Positions 45,190 to 57,507 of a DNA stretch of 64,000 bases are shown here, one piece after another. The position numbers were made by a program, and so were the translations under genes. This DNA comes from Tubulanus polymorphus (taxonomy: Eukaryota; Nemertea; Palaeonemertea; Tubulaniformes; Tubulanidae): the NCBI RefSeq assembly GCF_964204645.1, contig NC_134029.1, positions 15,697,450-15,761,449 on the forward strand, read 5' to 3'. Each line of letters begins with the position of its first letter. Within the stretch, counting starts at the first letter, position 1. The notes under the pieces are model-generated. The model was not told where the DNA came from. It did not search any database and saw nothing but the letters and a program-made list of their open reading frames with translations.

Positions 45190-45918
45190 GATATATTATT
45201 TTTTCTTTTTCTTACATACGTCACAATATTTTTCATTTGTCTTTTTGGTTTTGATATCAGGTTCAATCTAATCGATCTCCATACTCTTCCATTTCTGGAT
45301 CAACAGAATTAGGATTTAAATTTGGATTTTAAAATGGTGAATATTTGTTAATATCAATACCAACATTTGGTTCTTCTTCATTTATTCTATCGAGTGCATT
45401 CCATATAATTCTGAGAAATTCTGAACCACCTTTTGAACTTTCAATTGTAGATCCTGCTCGCATTCCAGGTTCAAAAATATGAAATGTGGATTATCTTTTA
45501 AAATTTGCATTACAATATCTTCTGTATCAACTTTATCTATTACATCTTTTGGTAATAATTCGTTAACAATTGTATCTATTACTCTACTTTTAATTCCATG
45601 TAATTGCCCTTTCAAATAAGGATCAGTTGTATTTACTAATCTATTCATTAAATCTTTTCTAAATGTTACGGGTTTAATAACTTCCCTTTCGGGAGCCGTC
45701 ATATATTCTTTAAATTTTTCACGCGTTTCGTAATCAATTACACTATCATCTTCATCAGCTAAACTAGAATTATATGATGGATCATCATCATCATTATTTA
45801 AATTATTATTATATGCGATCCATCATCATTATCAATATTAGTTTCATTAAAATCAGGTTGTGGTTCATCACTTATACCAGGGGCGTCACCAAAAGTATCC
45901 ATTGGAATATCTTCTTCC
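45190..45918 (-). pseudogene. Acidic/coiled-coil structural gene start, E3
   Basis: ATG 45918 follows TTTTTCTATTATATAA and opens MEEDIPMDTFGDAPG, an acidic N-terminus like E2 37816. Conserved block: VNELLPKDVIDKVD and ILKDNPHF, shared with E4 near 60110-60205. Several frameshifts follow. The last part has CDVCKKKKK near 45210, perhaps the start of a zinc-finger gene. The coiled coil and membrane helices present in E2 and E4 are missing here. Confidence 0.6.
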
Positions 45919-45936
45919 ATTTATATAATAGAAAAA

Positions 45937-46173
45937 TTAAAATTTAAAATATAATATTCCTCCTATTACAATTCCTATACAAGTTGTAGCTAATTTAGCA
46001 TTTTCATGTGATTTATTATCATTATTACTTTTAATTATTTTATGCTGAATATTATCAGTTTTAATATTTTCTGATGTATTGTTATCTTTTATTTTAGAAT
46101 CATTATCCAATCCAATATTTATAGTTTTAGTTTCTGTTGATTGAATATGTTTTTTAATTTTTTCACCTTCCAT
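45937..46173 (-). CDS. Small C-terminal-anchored membrane protein (78 aa), E3
   Basis: Complete frame from ATG 46173 to the stop at 45937. It starts MEGEKIKKHIQSTETKT, is polar and asparagine/lysine-rich in the middle, and ends with a hydrophobic anchor (TTCIGIVIGGILYF, residues 62-76). Probably a tail-anchored virion or membrane protein. It follows the 248-codon structural gene directly. One of few intact frames in E3, though small size makes that weak evidence of function. Confidence 0.55.
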   Translation of the reverse strand: MEGEKIKKHIQSTETKTINIGLDNDSKIKDNNTSENIKTDNIQHKIIKSNNDNKSHENAKLATTCIGIVIGGILYFKF

Positions 46174-47239
46174 TAGTCTTGGAGCAGTAATAATCTTTTT
46201 ATTTATGTCATTTAATCCAAATGAATTATTTATTGTTGCAGTCTTAATTCAATTATTATAACCAATTATATTTCCCATCTTTAATACTAAATCATTTGCT
46301 ATAATTTATAGATTAGGACCTATATAATAATTTAATCTTACATGAGATTTATCTAACTGATTTTGATGTCTTACAATGTTTTCTGGAATCGATCTATTTC
46401 TATCATTATGAATTGAATCTTCAAATAAAACTTTAAATTGTTTCTGCGCGTCAAATGAAGTGTAATCATTTCCAACTATTGGGGATCTTGTTTCAACCTG
46501 TGTACCCTAGAATACAAATTAAATGTATTCTAATAGATTGATTTATTCGTTGTATACCTGATTTAGTAAAACCTTCACTATTATCTAAGATAAAATAAAC
46601 CCAACCATCATTATTATCAATTTTATAATTATGATAAGCACCAACTCTATGCATATAATCAATTCTTTTTATTTCAAACTGTTCACCAACACCATGTAAT
46701 TTACCATGCGCTCTAAAATCGGAATTAATATTTATATTAAATTCATTACATAATTTATAAAACTTAGATAGATTAATATTATCATCCAATTCTTTAAAAT
46801 ATTTCGATCCAGGTAAAGGGCATTCTAATTCGTTTATTATAGTTCTGATTTGAAAATATGTATGAAATCTAAATATTGTATGAATGAATTTTAAATCTGA
46901 ATAAGACAAATTTTTATCTAAGTTATTAAGATGATTGTTCCAACTTATACCACACCCTGTTGTTGCAGAATAAACAGCAAAATTTAATTGATTCTGCCAA
47001 TATTTCATATTACATTTTAATTTATATATATTATATTCATCCCGAGTAAAAGTAACATCATATGTATTAAATATATTTTCCATTTTAGAAATAGAATAAT
47101 TTGTTTCGGCTACATAAATTTCTATATTAACTAATGAGTTCAAAACTAAATTTTTATATGAAACATTTCTATTAAAATCTATTGCAGGGATATTATATTT
47201 AATTGATTTATTATATTGGAAAGCTTTTGGAAACCCCAT
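46174..47239 (-). pseudogene. Structural protein of unknown role (248-codon open part), E3
   Basis: ATG 47239 follows TTTTTTTATTTTATAA and gives MGFPKAFQYNK. The open part (248 codons) includes TGCGISWNNH, FRFHTYFQIR, AHGKLHGVGEQ, DGWVYFILDNSEGFT and GIQRINQSIR. After a frameshift near 46493 the remainder reads FDAQKQFKVLFEDSI and LKMGNIIGYNN with two stops. I know this pattern from Maverick-type elements of other invertebrates, where it sits among virion genes; its function is not known to me. It may be a minor capsid or vertex-associated protein. Confidence 0.6.
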
Positions 47240-47289
47240 TTATAAAATAAAAAAATTAATAATTAATTAATTCTTTTAATAATTTATCT

Positions 47290-47687
47290 TGTTCTTCAAT
47301 TGGTAAATTACCATTTAAACTTATGATATAATGTAGATATTTTTTGATTTATTAATTTCTTTTATATTGGATTTTATTTTTTCTTTATTACTTTTATATT
47401 TAATTTTGAACTTATACCAGTTAAAACACTTGAACTTAACCCTTACACACCAATTGATATAGCTAAAGGAGTTATTGGTGAAAATATTGCTAAAATGTTA
47501 TTACAGAACATATTGTAAATGAACCACTAATAATAGAATAATATATAATTTTAGATTTTAAATATTTTGTCTTTTTTATCTTTAAGTCACTTTCTAATTC
47601 TAATATTTGTTTTTCTAAATATATTTTTAATTTAGTTTTATTTATATCATGAGGAATAATATCATTATTATCAACTTTATCATCCAT
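47290..47687 (-). pseudogene. Coiled-coil plus membrane-helix protein, E3
   Basis: ATG 47687 after TTTTCTAAATAA. A helical N-terminal half (LEKQILELESDLKIKKTKYLKSK) precedes a hydrophobic IIYYSIISGSFTICSV segment. After a frameshift near 47490 come a second hydrophobic stretch, a lysine-rich helix and a LNGNLPIEEQ end. Small membrane proteins of this layout recur in Maverick-type elements. Confidence 0.55.
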
Positions 47688-47708
47688 TTATTTAGAAAAG
47701 AAATTACT

Positions 47709-48125
47709 AATTAGAAAATTTATAAGCAACAAATAATACAATGACTGTTCCACCCAAAATCCAAATTATTTCATATTTCTTCTGTTCATTACTTGGGGTA
47801 TAATAATCTGATATTGTAGATTTATACAGATGTATCTTTTATTTGTTACTGCGTTATATAAACTCATAGCTTCATCAACTGATCGAAAATCTCTATGTGT
47901 AATTTTCTGATTATATAATTCTTTAATGATGTAATCCATATAGTTATGTCTTTTTTCTCTATATTCTTCTGCTGCTTTATTGTATTTCTCAAATGCTAAG
48001 TTATTTCTTCTTTGTTCTGCAAATGAACTATTTTTATCATCGTGCTTAAATAAATACCCACCACCTGTAAATGCTAAAGCGTTAACAATTGCTGACCCTA
48101 TAATAGTTATAATTGCAGATGCCAT
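47709..48125 (-). pseudogene. Small virion/membrane protein with conserved C-terminal anchor, E3
   Basis: ATG 48125 after TTTACTAAATAA. A hydrophobic N-terminus (ITIIGSAIVNALAFTGGGYLF) is followed by a charged helix (NLAFEKYNKAAEEYREKR). After a frameshift near 47830 the frame ends SDYYTPSNEQKK plus a membrane helix (WILGGTVIVLFVAY). This combination is familiar to me from Maverick/adinto elements; role unknown. Confidence 0.6.
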
Positions 48126-48149
48126 TTATTTAGTAAAAAAATTATGCAT

Positions 48150-48370
48150 TTATATAGGAGGAATATATTTTTGTTTTTCCAAATAATCAATTGTTAAATT
48201 AGATAAAGTTACTGCTAATGTTAATTTCAAAATATCATTGATATCAAATTTATCAACATTAATACTTCCCATTTTAAATACTTTTTTAATACCATTGTAT
48301 AAACAACAGTTCCAACTGATAGTAATGCTCCATTATATAAACCAGTTATTATCCACTTATTATAACTCAT
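48150..48370 (-). pseudogene. Small membrane protein, E3
   Basis: ATG 48370 after TTTGATTAATAA. Starts MSYNKWIITGLYNGALL with a hydrophobic helix. A frameshift near 48275 leads to DKFDINDILKLTLAV and a PPI end. Function unknown. Confidence 0.5.
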
Positions 48371-48373
48371 TTA

Positions 48374-48731
48374 TTAATCAAAAAAATAGCCATCGTCAAA
48401 ATATTTAGTTAACTTAGTTATAATTACTTCAACATTTTTTTCATTACTACTTTTATGATTATCATAGATTTCAGTTATTATTATTTTTTAAATCATCGAT
48501 AATAAAATCTTCATCTAATTCATAAAATCTTTAAGACTCTCTAATTAAATCGGTAATCTTTTCAACATTATGAATTTCTTTATCTATTGTTTTTTCATAC
48601 TCAAATGTTGTTTCGTTAGAAAATGCAATATTTTTTAGATGAGTTATTACATCATTAATGTTGAATTTCATTTCTTTCTCACGTTTAAAATCAAATCCAA
48701 AACATATACTCGGTCCAACAGTTATATTCAT
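48374..48731 (-). pseudogene. Small soluble protein, E3
   Basis: ATG 48731 after TTTCTGACTATATAA; 66 codons open (MNITVGPSICFGFDF, NINDVITHLKNIAF), then a frame break at 48531 and an acidic remainder. It follows the candidate penton gene. Family unknown. Confidence 0.45.
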
Positions 48732-48859
48732 TTATATAGTCAGAAAATTACTCTCTACATCTTATAACTAATTCATAAATTACGGGAAAATTATTTAAAT
48801 CAATTAAGTAACCATTATGATTTCTTATTTCTTATTTAAATTTATTAAAATGTGGAATA

Positions 48860-49006
48860 CAAGGTTTAAAATCACACTCAGCTAAATTATAATATATTTG
48901 TGTTCCAAATTGTTTAACATTTTTTTAGTGGTAAAATATTTAATATACTAGAATTACAAATTGTATCTTCGGTTGCTTCAAATGTTTTTGTATGACCAAT
49001 TAAATT

Positions 49007-49044
<38 letters not shown>

Positions 49045-49532
49045 TGTATAAAAGGCATTATATTTGAATTACCGTCTATGTTTCCTGTAACAGTATCTGG
49101 TGCAATTCCTAGCAATTTAGCTAATGGTTTTTTTGCCATAAATGCATTTTGACTTTCATCATATACCTTTATTTTAATTTTATTTGTACTATCACTTTTT
49201 ATAAATCTAATTACAAATTTGTCATCTCTTCTAATTTTCAACCGTGCTCTTCGGTTAATTTCTTGAGCTAATGTTTCTAAATTATATAATCCTGGTTTTA
49301 AAATTAGATGAAACCATTTATTTATATTTCTAATATGAATTAAAAAAGTATTATCTTCAATAGTTTTATCCGTTATATTATAAAAAGAATTACATAAACT
49401 TACATTTACTAATTTTAAATCTACGCAATTCTTAAATTATCTATCTAATTGTACTAGTAAATTATGCGATTTAGAATTTAACAGTTTTCTAGAATCAACA
49501 AATATTCTATATTCTTTTAATTTATCTTGCAT
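48860..49532 (-). pseudogene. Candidate penton/minor capsid protein, E3
   Basis: Parallel to E2 36938-37362 and longer. Starts at 49532 after ATATGTAAAATAA, with LKLVNVSL, LKPGLYNLETLAQEIN, then FVIRFIKSDSTNKIKI and KKPLAKLLGIAPDT. An in-frame stop near 49437, a frameshift near 49250 and an expanded TA tract (49012-49043) inside the coding region break it. Assignment to penton is from position and strand-rich pattern only. Confidence 0.45.
49012..49043. repeat. TA dinucleotide tract in the candidate penton gene
   Basis: About 16 TA units interrupting the reading frame, a likely late decay event. Confidence 0.85.
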
Positions 49533-49546
49533 TTATTTTACATATT

Positions 49547-49900
49547 TTATTCAAAATCTATTTCATGGTGCCCTTTGTCATTCTTACCTTTATATATGAA
49601 ATAGAAATCACCTGAACATAATTCTTCTAAATCTTCACTTGATAATCTATGAAATCTATCTGGTAAATATGTTCTGAATTAATATTTATTGCCTTTTAAT
49701 CCTTAATATTCTAAGTGAATAACTAATTTATCTCCATATTTATTAGTAACTGTATCAATATTTGTAATTAGATATTTCTTATGAATTGTTAGTTCATTTA
49801 ACTTCTTAAATTTATAATCTACAAATTTTACATTTGTAGTATCTTTGATTATATCTAGAAATGATTTGTTGTTCTCACTGCGGACTTGTTTACTCTCCAT
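49547..49900 (-). pseudogene. Conserved terminal-repeat-type gene, E3 copy
   Basis: Here the ATG (49900) is kept after TTTGATATTAAAATG: MESKQVRSENNKSF, then TKYLITNID-type strand, GDKLVIHLE, two stops near 49680-49705, and FRTYLPDRFHR...FIYKGKNDKGHHEIDFE. It sits just downstream of polymerase and shares its start context, unlike the structural genes. A replication accessory role is plausible, unproven. Confidence 0.6.
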
Positions 49901-49949
49901 TTTAATATCAAATTTGTTATTAAAATTGATTAACATGCTAGAATCCTTA

Positions 49950-52097
49950 TCATAATCTCATCTCTTTTGTTTCTCCCTTTTTAAATTTTAAGTATTCATC
50001 AAAATTGCAACCATAAGCAACTGTGTGTATACCATCATCTAAAACATATCTTTTATCGTCAAATGGGTTTAAACTTATCTTCTCCATCTCTGCAATAAAC
50101 ATTTCATGATCTTCAGATCTTAAACATTTCATCTTATGTTTTCTAACTTCTTCATTAAATATACAATAGATGTAATCTTTAAAATGAATATTCTTTTCAA
50201 CAACGCTTTTTGTTATTCCTTTCAATTTCTTTGATTCATGAGTTTTGGTTTATAACTATACATTTTAGATCGAATACCTATAAATTCAATCATATCTTCA
50301 CCTCCTAATTCATCTTTGAATTTACCAGGCACCTTTTTATTATCATTGCTAAACAATTCATAAGCTTTTGGAGAATTTCTGAAATCATAATGATGTTTTA
50401 ATGTTTTTAAATCATCTGTTATGTTATTAGGTTTTATCTTTAATATGTAACAATCTGTATCAAAATATAAGATTTCTATATGCTTTTCTCCAAAATGAGG
50501 TTGTAATACGTTATAATAGAATTCATACATTAGTAACTTTGATATTTCTAAAACTGTAGCTCCAACATAAATTGGTTTATTAAATTTCATAGAAGTTCTT
50601 TTCATTTTAACTGCAGCTAAATTTTCATCAAATATTCTGTTACCAATAAATTTAGGATATGTTTGTAAATGTCTAATTCGTTTTCCTTTTCTAACTAACT
50701 CAATATCATTTCTATTTCTAATTTTTCTTACCATAGAATGCACTATTCATTAACTTGAAAAAATCTTTCTCAAAATCAGTTTTAGCTTTAGTTCTCTGTT
50801 TGGTGTTAAAATCTATATATTGTTCTAACCATTTAGATTGACTAAATGAAATATATCTATGTACTCTTTTTAGAATCATTCCTTGATTCAAATAAAACTT
50901 CAACATCCGATAATGCACTACATAATTATATTTAACTTCCTGAGTTACCATTAACTTTTCTGTATGAATATGATTTTCAGGTTTAATTCTTTTTTGATAA
51001 TTTGATAATTCTTCGTGTGTAACAGATTTATATTCGGGTCAGTATGCTAGATTTCTAGATTTAAATTTTTTATGTTCAGGATATTCTAAATCTACAACAA
51101 AAAAGTAACAAGTGTCTGAATCATCCGCAATATCTAGAATTCTTTTCTTCCAATCAACATTTTCGTGCTGTAAAATTTCAGTTATTTGAAATACTCCATA
51201 AGGCTGTGGTTCCATCATTGCCCAACCATATAGATTATTTGCATCTATATATAATAACTTATATCCAGGGTTATCATTTACATTGAAATATCTATCGCCT
51301 AATACACCCGAAACTCCTCCTCTTATAGATTTTTCAAATAATAATAATTGATCTATATTTGTTAACAAATCCATTTTTATATCTGTAAATTTTAAACCAC
51401 AATCCCAAGTTAAACCCGGACTAGAATAACAGTGGCAAGGATCAATATTAAAATATTTTAGATTTACATCTCTAAACCTTTCAAATATATCAGTTAATAA
51501 TAATACATCTGATTTTAAATATAAATCCACTAATTGTCCACGATTTTTCATTCCAAAATAATTCCAAATATTCGATGTTCTATTATAAACTTCATCTTTA
51601 ACATATTCATTTTTTAATTCATCATAGAATTGTTCTTTTAATAATTCAGTTATATTGAAATCATTATGCGATTTATAGAATGAATATGGAATTGCTCTTT
51701 TATATCTCATTAATTGAAAATCGTCATTATTTGGATAATGTAACTTTAATATTTTTAATTCATCATCAACTAATAAATGATTTGGATAAATTATCTAATG
51801 AACTACTTAAAAATCTATATGAATCTATGAATCTTAGACACCCAAATTGGAAAGATATATAATTCTCAGATGTTTTAGCTAACATTTTAAAATTTATAAG
51901 TTTGTATTTTATCTTTTGATCTATTTGAATTTAATCTTTCTATTTCATTATTGATTTCATCTATTTTATGACATAGTTGTTTGATGAATAAATGAGCATC
52001 ATACCCTGATAAATTATGAAATATTACTGGAACAAAATTAATTTTCTTAGCTTTTAAGTTACAATTCTCATGCGCTGCGCCTCTAAATTTACCTATT
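49950..52097 (-). pseudogene. Family-B DNA polymerase, E3, N-terminally truncated
   Basis: Runs from the endonuclease VII-like GAAHENCN segment at the right edge through exonuclease motifs (HNLSGYD, YLKSDVLLLTD), motif A DANNLYG, motif B MNSAFYGK and motif C, here YFDTDC instead of YFDTDS as in E1. The C-terminal domain (NPFDDKRYVLDDGIHTVAYG) is seen here but not in E1. Frameshifts or stops at about 51900, 51040, 50720 and 50240 break it. About 85 percent or more of residues agree with E1 by eye. Confidence 0.85.
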
Positions 52098-52719
52098 TAA
52101 TCTATTTTAAATTTAAATTTAAAATAGATAAGTTAGTGAGATACTTTTAAAATCTGATTGAGTGCATCAAATATAAGAGGTCCACATCTGCACTACCAGC
52201 ATTAAATGTAATGATCATTTTAAGTTGAATCGTTATCATTTTTTCCAGTGACTGCCAACATAGCACTGCTTAAATATTATCTAGAGGCCTACACAGTACA
52301 TCACACCAGTAGGCACTCCGACTGGGTGACAGACAGACAGACAGACACAACACAGGACGAATCATCAGGACTAAGGAAAATTATGATATAATATCATCTG
52401 GCAGTGTTTTACACCGATTTTTTGTGAAAGTGTATAGCTATGCCTATAGTATAGGCTGTTGCACCTACCTTTTTGCCAATTTTGGCTTCTTCATTCAAAT
52501 CAGACATTCCTAAATCCGTCAAATATGTCGCTTCGAGGAAATATTTCAGTGCAAAGTTATATCCTTTCTGAAGTAACGGTATTGTTATGTAATCTTCTAC
52601 TGGTAGTTTGTTATCCAATTCGGCAATAAACAGATTAAGTCATCTAGGCCGTCTACTCGGTAAATGCCGCGGGTGCCACCATATTTGAAGGTCACATGAT
52701 TGAATAAAGATCAATGAAG
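52098..52719. other. Intronic DNA right of E3
   Basis: An AT palindrome (CTATTTTAAATTT mirrored, 52107-52132) sits at the E3 edge. The minus-strand ORF 52409-52618 is not recognised. Otherwise nothing. Confidence 0.4.
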
Positions 52720-53390
52720 AATAAACCATTTTACAGTTGCTAGCCGCCATTTTGTTAGGGTACTTTTGTCCCGGATTGTTGGGTCTTTTTTTTCTCTTTT
52801 TTAAAAACTATCCGTGATGTGTATTGTATCATATTTCACCTATCCATGGATGGATTTTGACAACTTCAGAGACAAGTGTAGTGAAAATGAAAAATAACTC
52901 CCATATACTGAAATACACGCAAAGAAAACAGCGCCGAATCTCGGAATGACAATACACGCGCTGCAGTTAAAGAGCCATAGGAAAAAAACTAGGCAAGATA
53001 TCTTAAAATTTCAAAGTTCACCTGAAAGGGGGCGTTTATGCGCACAGTGCTTGAAATGTCTGGATTTTTAGAAAATTATTTCTGAAAATAACGAACTTCA
53101 AAGTTCAGTACCCTGGATTTCTATGCGCACGGCAAAAACTGACCACCGATTTTCATATCGCTCTCATGTCGCATTGTTGCAAATTTGAGAAATGATTTTA
53201 ACATAACTGAAAACTAGAGATTCACGCGGTTTGAATGTTGCTGAAGTTGTCAAAATCCATCCATGGACAGATGAAATATGATACAATACACATCACGGAT
53301 AGTTTTTAAAAAAGAGAAAAAAATGACCCAACAATTCGGGACAAAAGTACCCTAACAAAATGGCGGCTAGCAACTGTAAAATGGTTTATT
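52720..53390. mobile_element. 670-bp foldback MITE
   Basis: Inverted terminal repeats of about 150 bp: AATAAACCATTTTACAGTTG, GCTAGCCGCCATTTTGTTAG, and on to CATCCATGGA at the inner edges. No transposase and no certain target duplication (the AATAAA/TTTATT ends may include it). Confidence 0.7.
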
Positions 53391-53819
53391 GATTTGAACA
53401 GAAAAATTATATTTTTTTAGGCCTGTGTGTTTAAATTTCTTTCCTTATTTTAGAAAATTGTGTGAGTTTCAAATTGGAAATCTGATATATAGCTCATAAC
53501 AAAAGATAAATAAAAAAATTGAATTGAATTGATCATGTGACTCGTTCTCAGCGACTACGTATAGAAAACTAGGTGTGAGCGTACACATGTAAAGGCGGTA
53601 TGACTATCGTTAAAGTACATGTAGTAGAGTAGAGACAGCAGTGCTGTAACACACAGCGAGGCAAGCGACTGCGTCCCGCTTCGTATAAACATAGGCTGAC
53701 TCGGATTGACTGCGAAAGATGAACTGTTTGACGCGCGGTACTAGATAAAAGATTACGCAGGGTTTCCGTGATCGTTAAATAAATGTCCGTTCTCTTCATT
53801 GGGGAAAGAATTGAACAAG

Positions 53820-54585
53820 CGTATCTATGCCAAGTCGAGTCATACCTATGTTCACCGGGTTCTATATTCCGCGGGTCCTATGTTCCCCCAAGGGAAATTA
53901 TACAAAAAGGGTTCTATATTCCCCGGGTCCTATCATCCCACAAGGGAAATCATACATAAAGGTATTCTATTTATTCCCCGAGTCCGATGTTGCCGGGTTC
54001 TATATAATTCCCCTGGTTATATATTACCCCACGGAAGAATGTGGAAAATGTACAAAAAGGTCCTTTGTTCTCATGGCCACAGACACTACATTTTGACGCC
54101 GGGAATTGAGAGCATGATAAAGGGGCCAGGCTGCCAAACCTGAAATACAACCCAATGTTAGTCGAAGTTGTGGAAATTCGTCACTATCATCGTATTATGT
54201 TTATTTTATTGGATGAAAATTAACGACATGAATCACAATAAAAAATTGCCCGGGCAAGTCTAAAAGCCTTTTTACAGTGTGACGTAACTACTGCATGAAT
54301 TACCGATATCGATCGATATCGTCATCTCGAACTGATCTTGTTCATTTCTCGCGGTTGCCAAAAAAATTAAAGCAAGTTTGTCTGAATCAAATTTATAGTA
54401 TTTTAGCTATTAAATGTTAAAATTGATGGAATATTTTAAAAAGCATAGGCATGGACCCCTCCGGTCATTCTTTTTTATCATTTAGATAATATGGAACCTT
54501 TTTGTATTATTTCCCCGGGGAGAATTTAGAACCCGGGGAAAATAGGACCCGGGGAACGTAGAAATCGGGAAATGTAGGGATGACC
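53820..54585. repeat. CCCGGG-rich repeat cluster with inverted end
   Basis: From 53855 to 54025 the phrase TTCTATATTCCCCGGGTCC, or close variants with GGTCCTATGTTCCCC, recurs four or more times. From 54510 to 54575 the inverted form appears (AGAACCCGGGGAAAATAGG). The outline suits a small element with repetitive subterminal arms, but I could not fix ends or a target duplication. Confidence 0.5.
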
Positions 54586-54800
54586 CCATCATGACATCTC
54601 AGTGGTGTACTGATTACCCACACCTGTTACAAATTATTCGTCTTGATTAGTTCGCGCTTGCCTTTCGGGCGGCAGTAACTTGACATTTCTCTGTGTATGT
54701 TATTATCTCATACACTAGGTGTTACCTTAGCATCCGAAGAACAGCGTAGAAGAAAGCATAAAAGCAACTAGATTAGTAATCAAAGTTTCGTATATTTCAG

Positions 54801-54995
54801 ATGAAAATGAGTGTAACACTCCTGGTGTATGTGGGCAGCGCTCTTGCATCAACATGTTAGGCAGCTATCGCTGCATGTGTCCGCCAGAAGCCAGATTTGA
54901 TTCAGTCAAACTCTCATGTGATTCAGTATCTAACCGACAGTGTGGTACAAATGATGAACTTTGTAGAGGGACTAATATTGGCAGTCAAGAATCAG
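54801..54995 (+). CDS. FBN: Calcium-binding EGF exon 5 with extended tail (fibrillin-like)
   Basis: A 195-bp phase 1-1 exon after TATTTCAG and before GTATAA. It encodes DENEC...CGQRSCINMLGSYRCMCPP, very like the penultimate fibrillin repeat (DENEC, CG..SC.N.LGSYKCMCP). After its last EGF cysteine it adds about 25 residues with CGTNDELC, a linker not seen in human fibrillin at this point. The glycine-tyrosine hinge after CMCPP is altered (EARF). This is the best single support for the fibrillin assignment. Confidence 0.78.
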
Positions 54996-56129
54996 GTATA
55001 ACTTTTATTGAAGTCATATTTCTACTGTATTTAGATTCAGGTCATGGTGGCGGTGATCAGTTTATGAAATGAACCTTGTGTAGCCTTATGTTTTGTCTCT
55101 GGTTTTAGCCTAATGACAACGGGCACAGCCAACCTGTGTATCTTCTTTGTCGTTGAGCTGGCATCCCAATAGTCACGGACATTTAAGCACATGTAAAATA
55201 GAAAAAAGTGGCGTGCAAAGATGAATTAGTAAGCATTTCAGAGATTGGGATGTTTTTAAATTATGTTTATACGACGTTAGAATCAACTAGTTAAATAGAC
55301 GTCAGCCTATAACTAACAAAACCATCGACGTAAATTCACCGTGATATTTCGAAATCACGGTCATCAACGTAAGATCGACGTTTGGAAAACAATGTGCATC
55401 TCAGGGAAAAGTCAATGAAAAGCAACTCGGATAAAAGGGGCCATCCTGAAAAATTGATCTTCGTTTCTGTTATATCCCTTTCTGCGTTACTTAACATTAA
55501 AAACACGATTGGACGATGAGAATAGAGGCAGAAATTGTATTTTGTCACATATAACCCACGAACTACATCATTCATGAAAGGCATACATACGGAAGCGATA
55601 AAGGGCCTCCGCTTGTCGCGTTCCAACTTGACAGGTCACCACCACATTTATGTTGATATTTCACATCAAGTCGACATGAATATGTCAACATATCATGACG
55701 TTTTGGCGACATATTTCATTTTCTCTACCATTTTTCTCGCGACATATCGATATATTCATGCCGACTTGAGACTCAATCGTCATAATTCTGGCGTCCTCGT
55801 TTTTGGCAGTAAACAAAATCATCTGATTTTCCCCGGATAACATGGTTCCGTCGCAACGACCATGAAATCTCTTCGCAAAACATCAAGAATTTTTTTCCTG
55901 TCTAGTTGCATGTTCTTCTGTCAGGAAAGCCATCATGCAGGCCGGAAGTGTTATTATCCCTATCGGTCCCTAGTCCATAAAACGCTGTTGTAAACATTGC
56001 CTTGCCTTGAAGGACTTGTTCGGGCTTTAAATCCGCCTATTGGGGTACGATGTGGTACGGGACTCTGTCTATGGCACATATCCCATAACAATGTTGACTC
56101 GAATGTTGATTCAATGTTGACCCTGTGAA
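54996..56129. other. Intron 5, left part
   Basis: No gene recognised. Confidence 0.4.
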
Positions 56130-56320
56130 AGTTCTCAAGACACCCAAAACTTGTAAGCTACTCGTTTACGAACACGAGTGTAACTGTTGCTGCGCGTTTC
56201 GTTAAGGTATCCTGGACAGCCAGCATAAAAGAGTTTCCTAGTCGATTTCATGAGAGAGGCCCAACGATATCAATACGTATTCGCTGACCCCGTTGACCTA
56301 TTGGAATCGTTTAACATGAA
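56130..56320 (-). pseudogene. Ty3/gypsy integrase core fragment
   Basis: On the minus strand near 56310-56160 the translation gives RIRIDIVGPLS, a stop, RLGNSFMLAVQDTLTK and AATVTLVFVNE. This matches the start of the retroviral-type integrase catalytic core (first D in DIVGP, then the G-N-x-x-M-L/I-V-x-D strand). A stop and loss of the second D and E show it is a relic. Related coding may extend toward 55950. Confidence 0.6.
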
Positions 56321-57507
56321 TCTCTAATTTACTTCTTTAGTTCCTAACCATCAGTAGAGGCCTAAAGATCCAGTGTCTCCTCATAACCTCACCTTCAAAT
56401 AAAAACAGTTTATTAACCAAAATGGAATATACGTGTTGTTTCTCTCGGAGATATCATCGGATTATGTACACATACGTCGGGTGTTAATGACTAGACTATA
56501 TAATAGATGACGGAGAACCCAAAGTTATACCTGCTATACCTCAACTGTTCTGGCAACAAAAAAAACAAGACGGATCTACATATCGTCTGAGGACAGTCGA
56601 CATTCAAATGTGGTATGCAACGAATATATCACGCTGTGATAACGTAAGCTTGATATGAAAACGAATTTTGATCGGTTTTGATCTCGAATGTACAATGGAA
56701 AAAATCGCGAACGAAAAGATACAGCATAATTGAATTGACAGTGGTAATGTTCGTTTTGTGGCCAATCGAAAAAAACATTCTTTTATATGTAATTCAAATT
56801 GAATTCGAACAAATTCCTTTGTAATTTCGGTTATTTTTGGGGGCACAATGGCTGGATTGCTTGGTACGCTTTAGGGGTTATATCAGGCTCAACTGAGGTA
56901 TAGGGCACAATTTTGTTCCTTCTGCGATGTACGTACATGATTATATTACTACACGCGATACGTTATGTATACGACACGACACAATACGTTCGTTATACGT
57001 TTTCATTTCGATGGTTCGACACCTATTACGTTCGTTTTAGTTTTTCAATTCGACTATTCGACTGTTCGTAAGTTCGTTATTGCTTTTCACTTCGATGGTT
57101 TCGACAGTTTGATTAGATGTAATTAAATGCTGTATGTAAGTTTCATGGATCGTGGTCGAAGTGTGGATTCCAAAATATTCTCCTATATATTGATCGGATT
57201 GTGTGCATCAATCTATGGAGATAGAATATTCCCAGATGTACGTGCGGGATCGTATGAAATCGACTGTCGAATGAAGCACACATTGCGCGGTATAAATCCG
57301 CTGAATTACGAACTACTGTCTCCTACACTGTCCCTTCCTCGGAAGAATTTTCAACATTGCTGTCCAACCGTTTCCTTTGGGAGACACCTGGTCAGATTCA
57401 AGGCTATATATAAACAAGTGCACGCGGTTACTACTACCGTACTTATGGCATTGAGGATATTTTACGCCAGTTGACGATTAACACAATCATGATATTTTGA
57501 TTTTTAG
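56321..57507. other. Intron 5, right part
   Basis: Contains TTCGTTATACG/TTCGACT-type short repeats at 56950-57110. The 115-codon ORF at 57127 is not recognised. Confidence 0.4.

Larger units (their letters stand above)
45190..52097. mobile_element. E3, Maverick/adinto-type fragment without ends
   Basis: All genes lie on the minus strand in the order polymerase, terminal-repeat-type gene, candidate penton, five small structural or membrane genes, 248-codon structural gene, small anchored protein, acidic coiled-coil gene. The order agrees with E2 and fills in what E2 lost. Neither the AGTAATAGGGG terminus nor the palindrome is present. The right edge cuts the polymerase at 52097. Confidence 0.8.

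Noticed and set aside
57127-57474. 115-codon ORF as the next exon of the EGF gene
   Set aside because: Too few cysteines in EGF spacing and no acceptor/donor pair; it precedes exon 6 in the intron.
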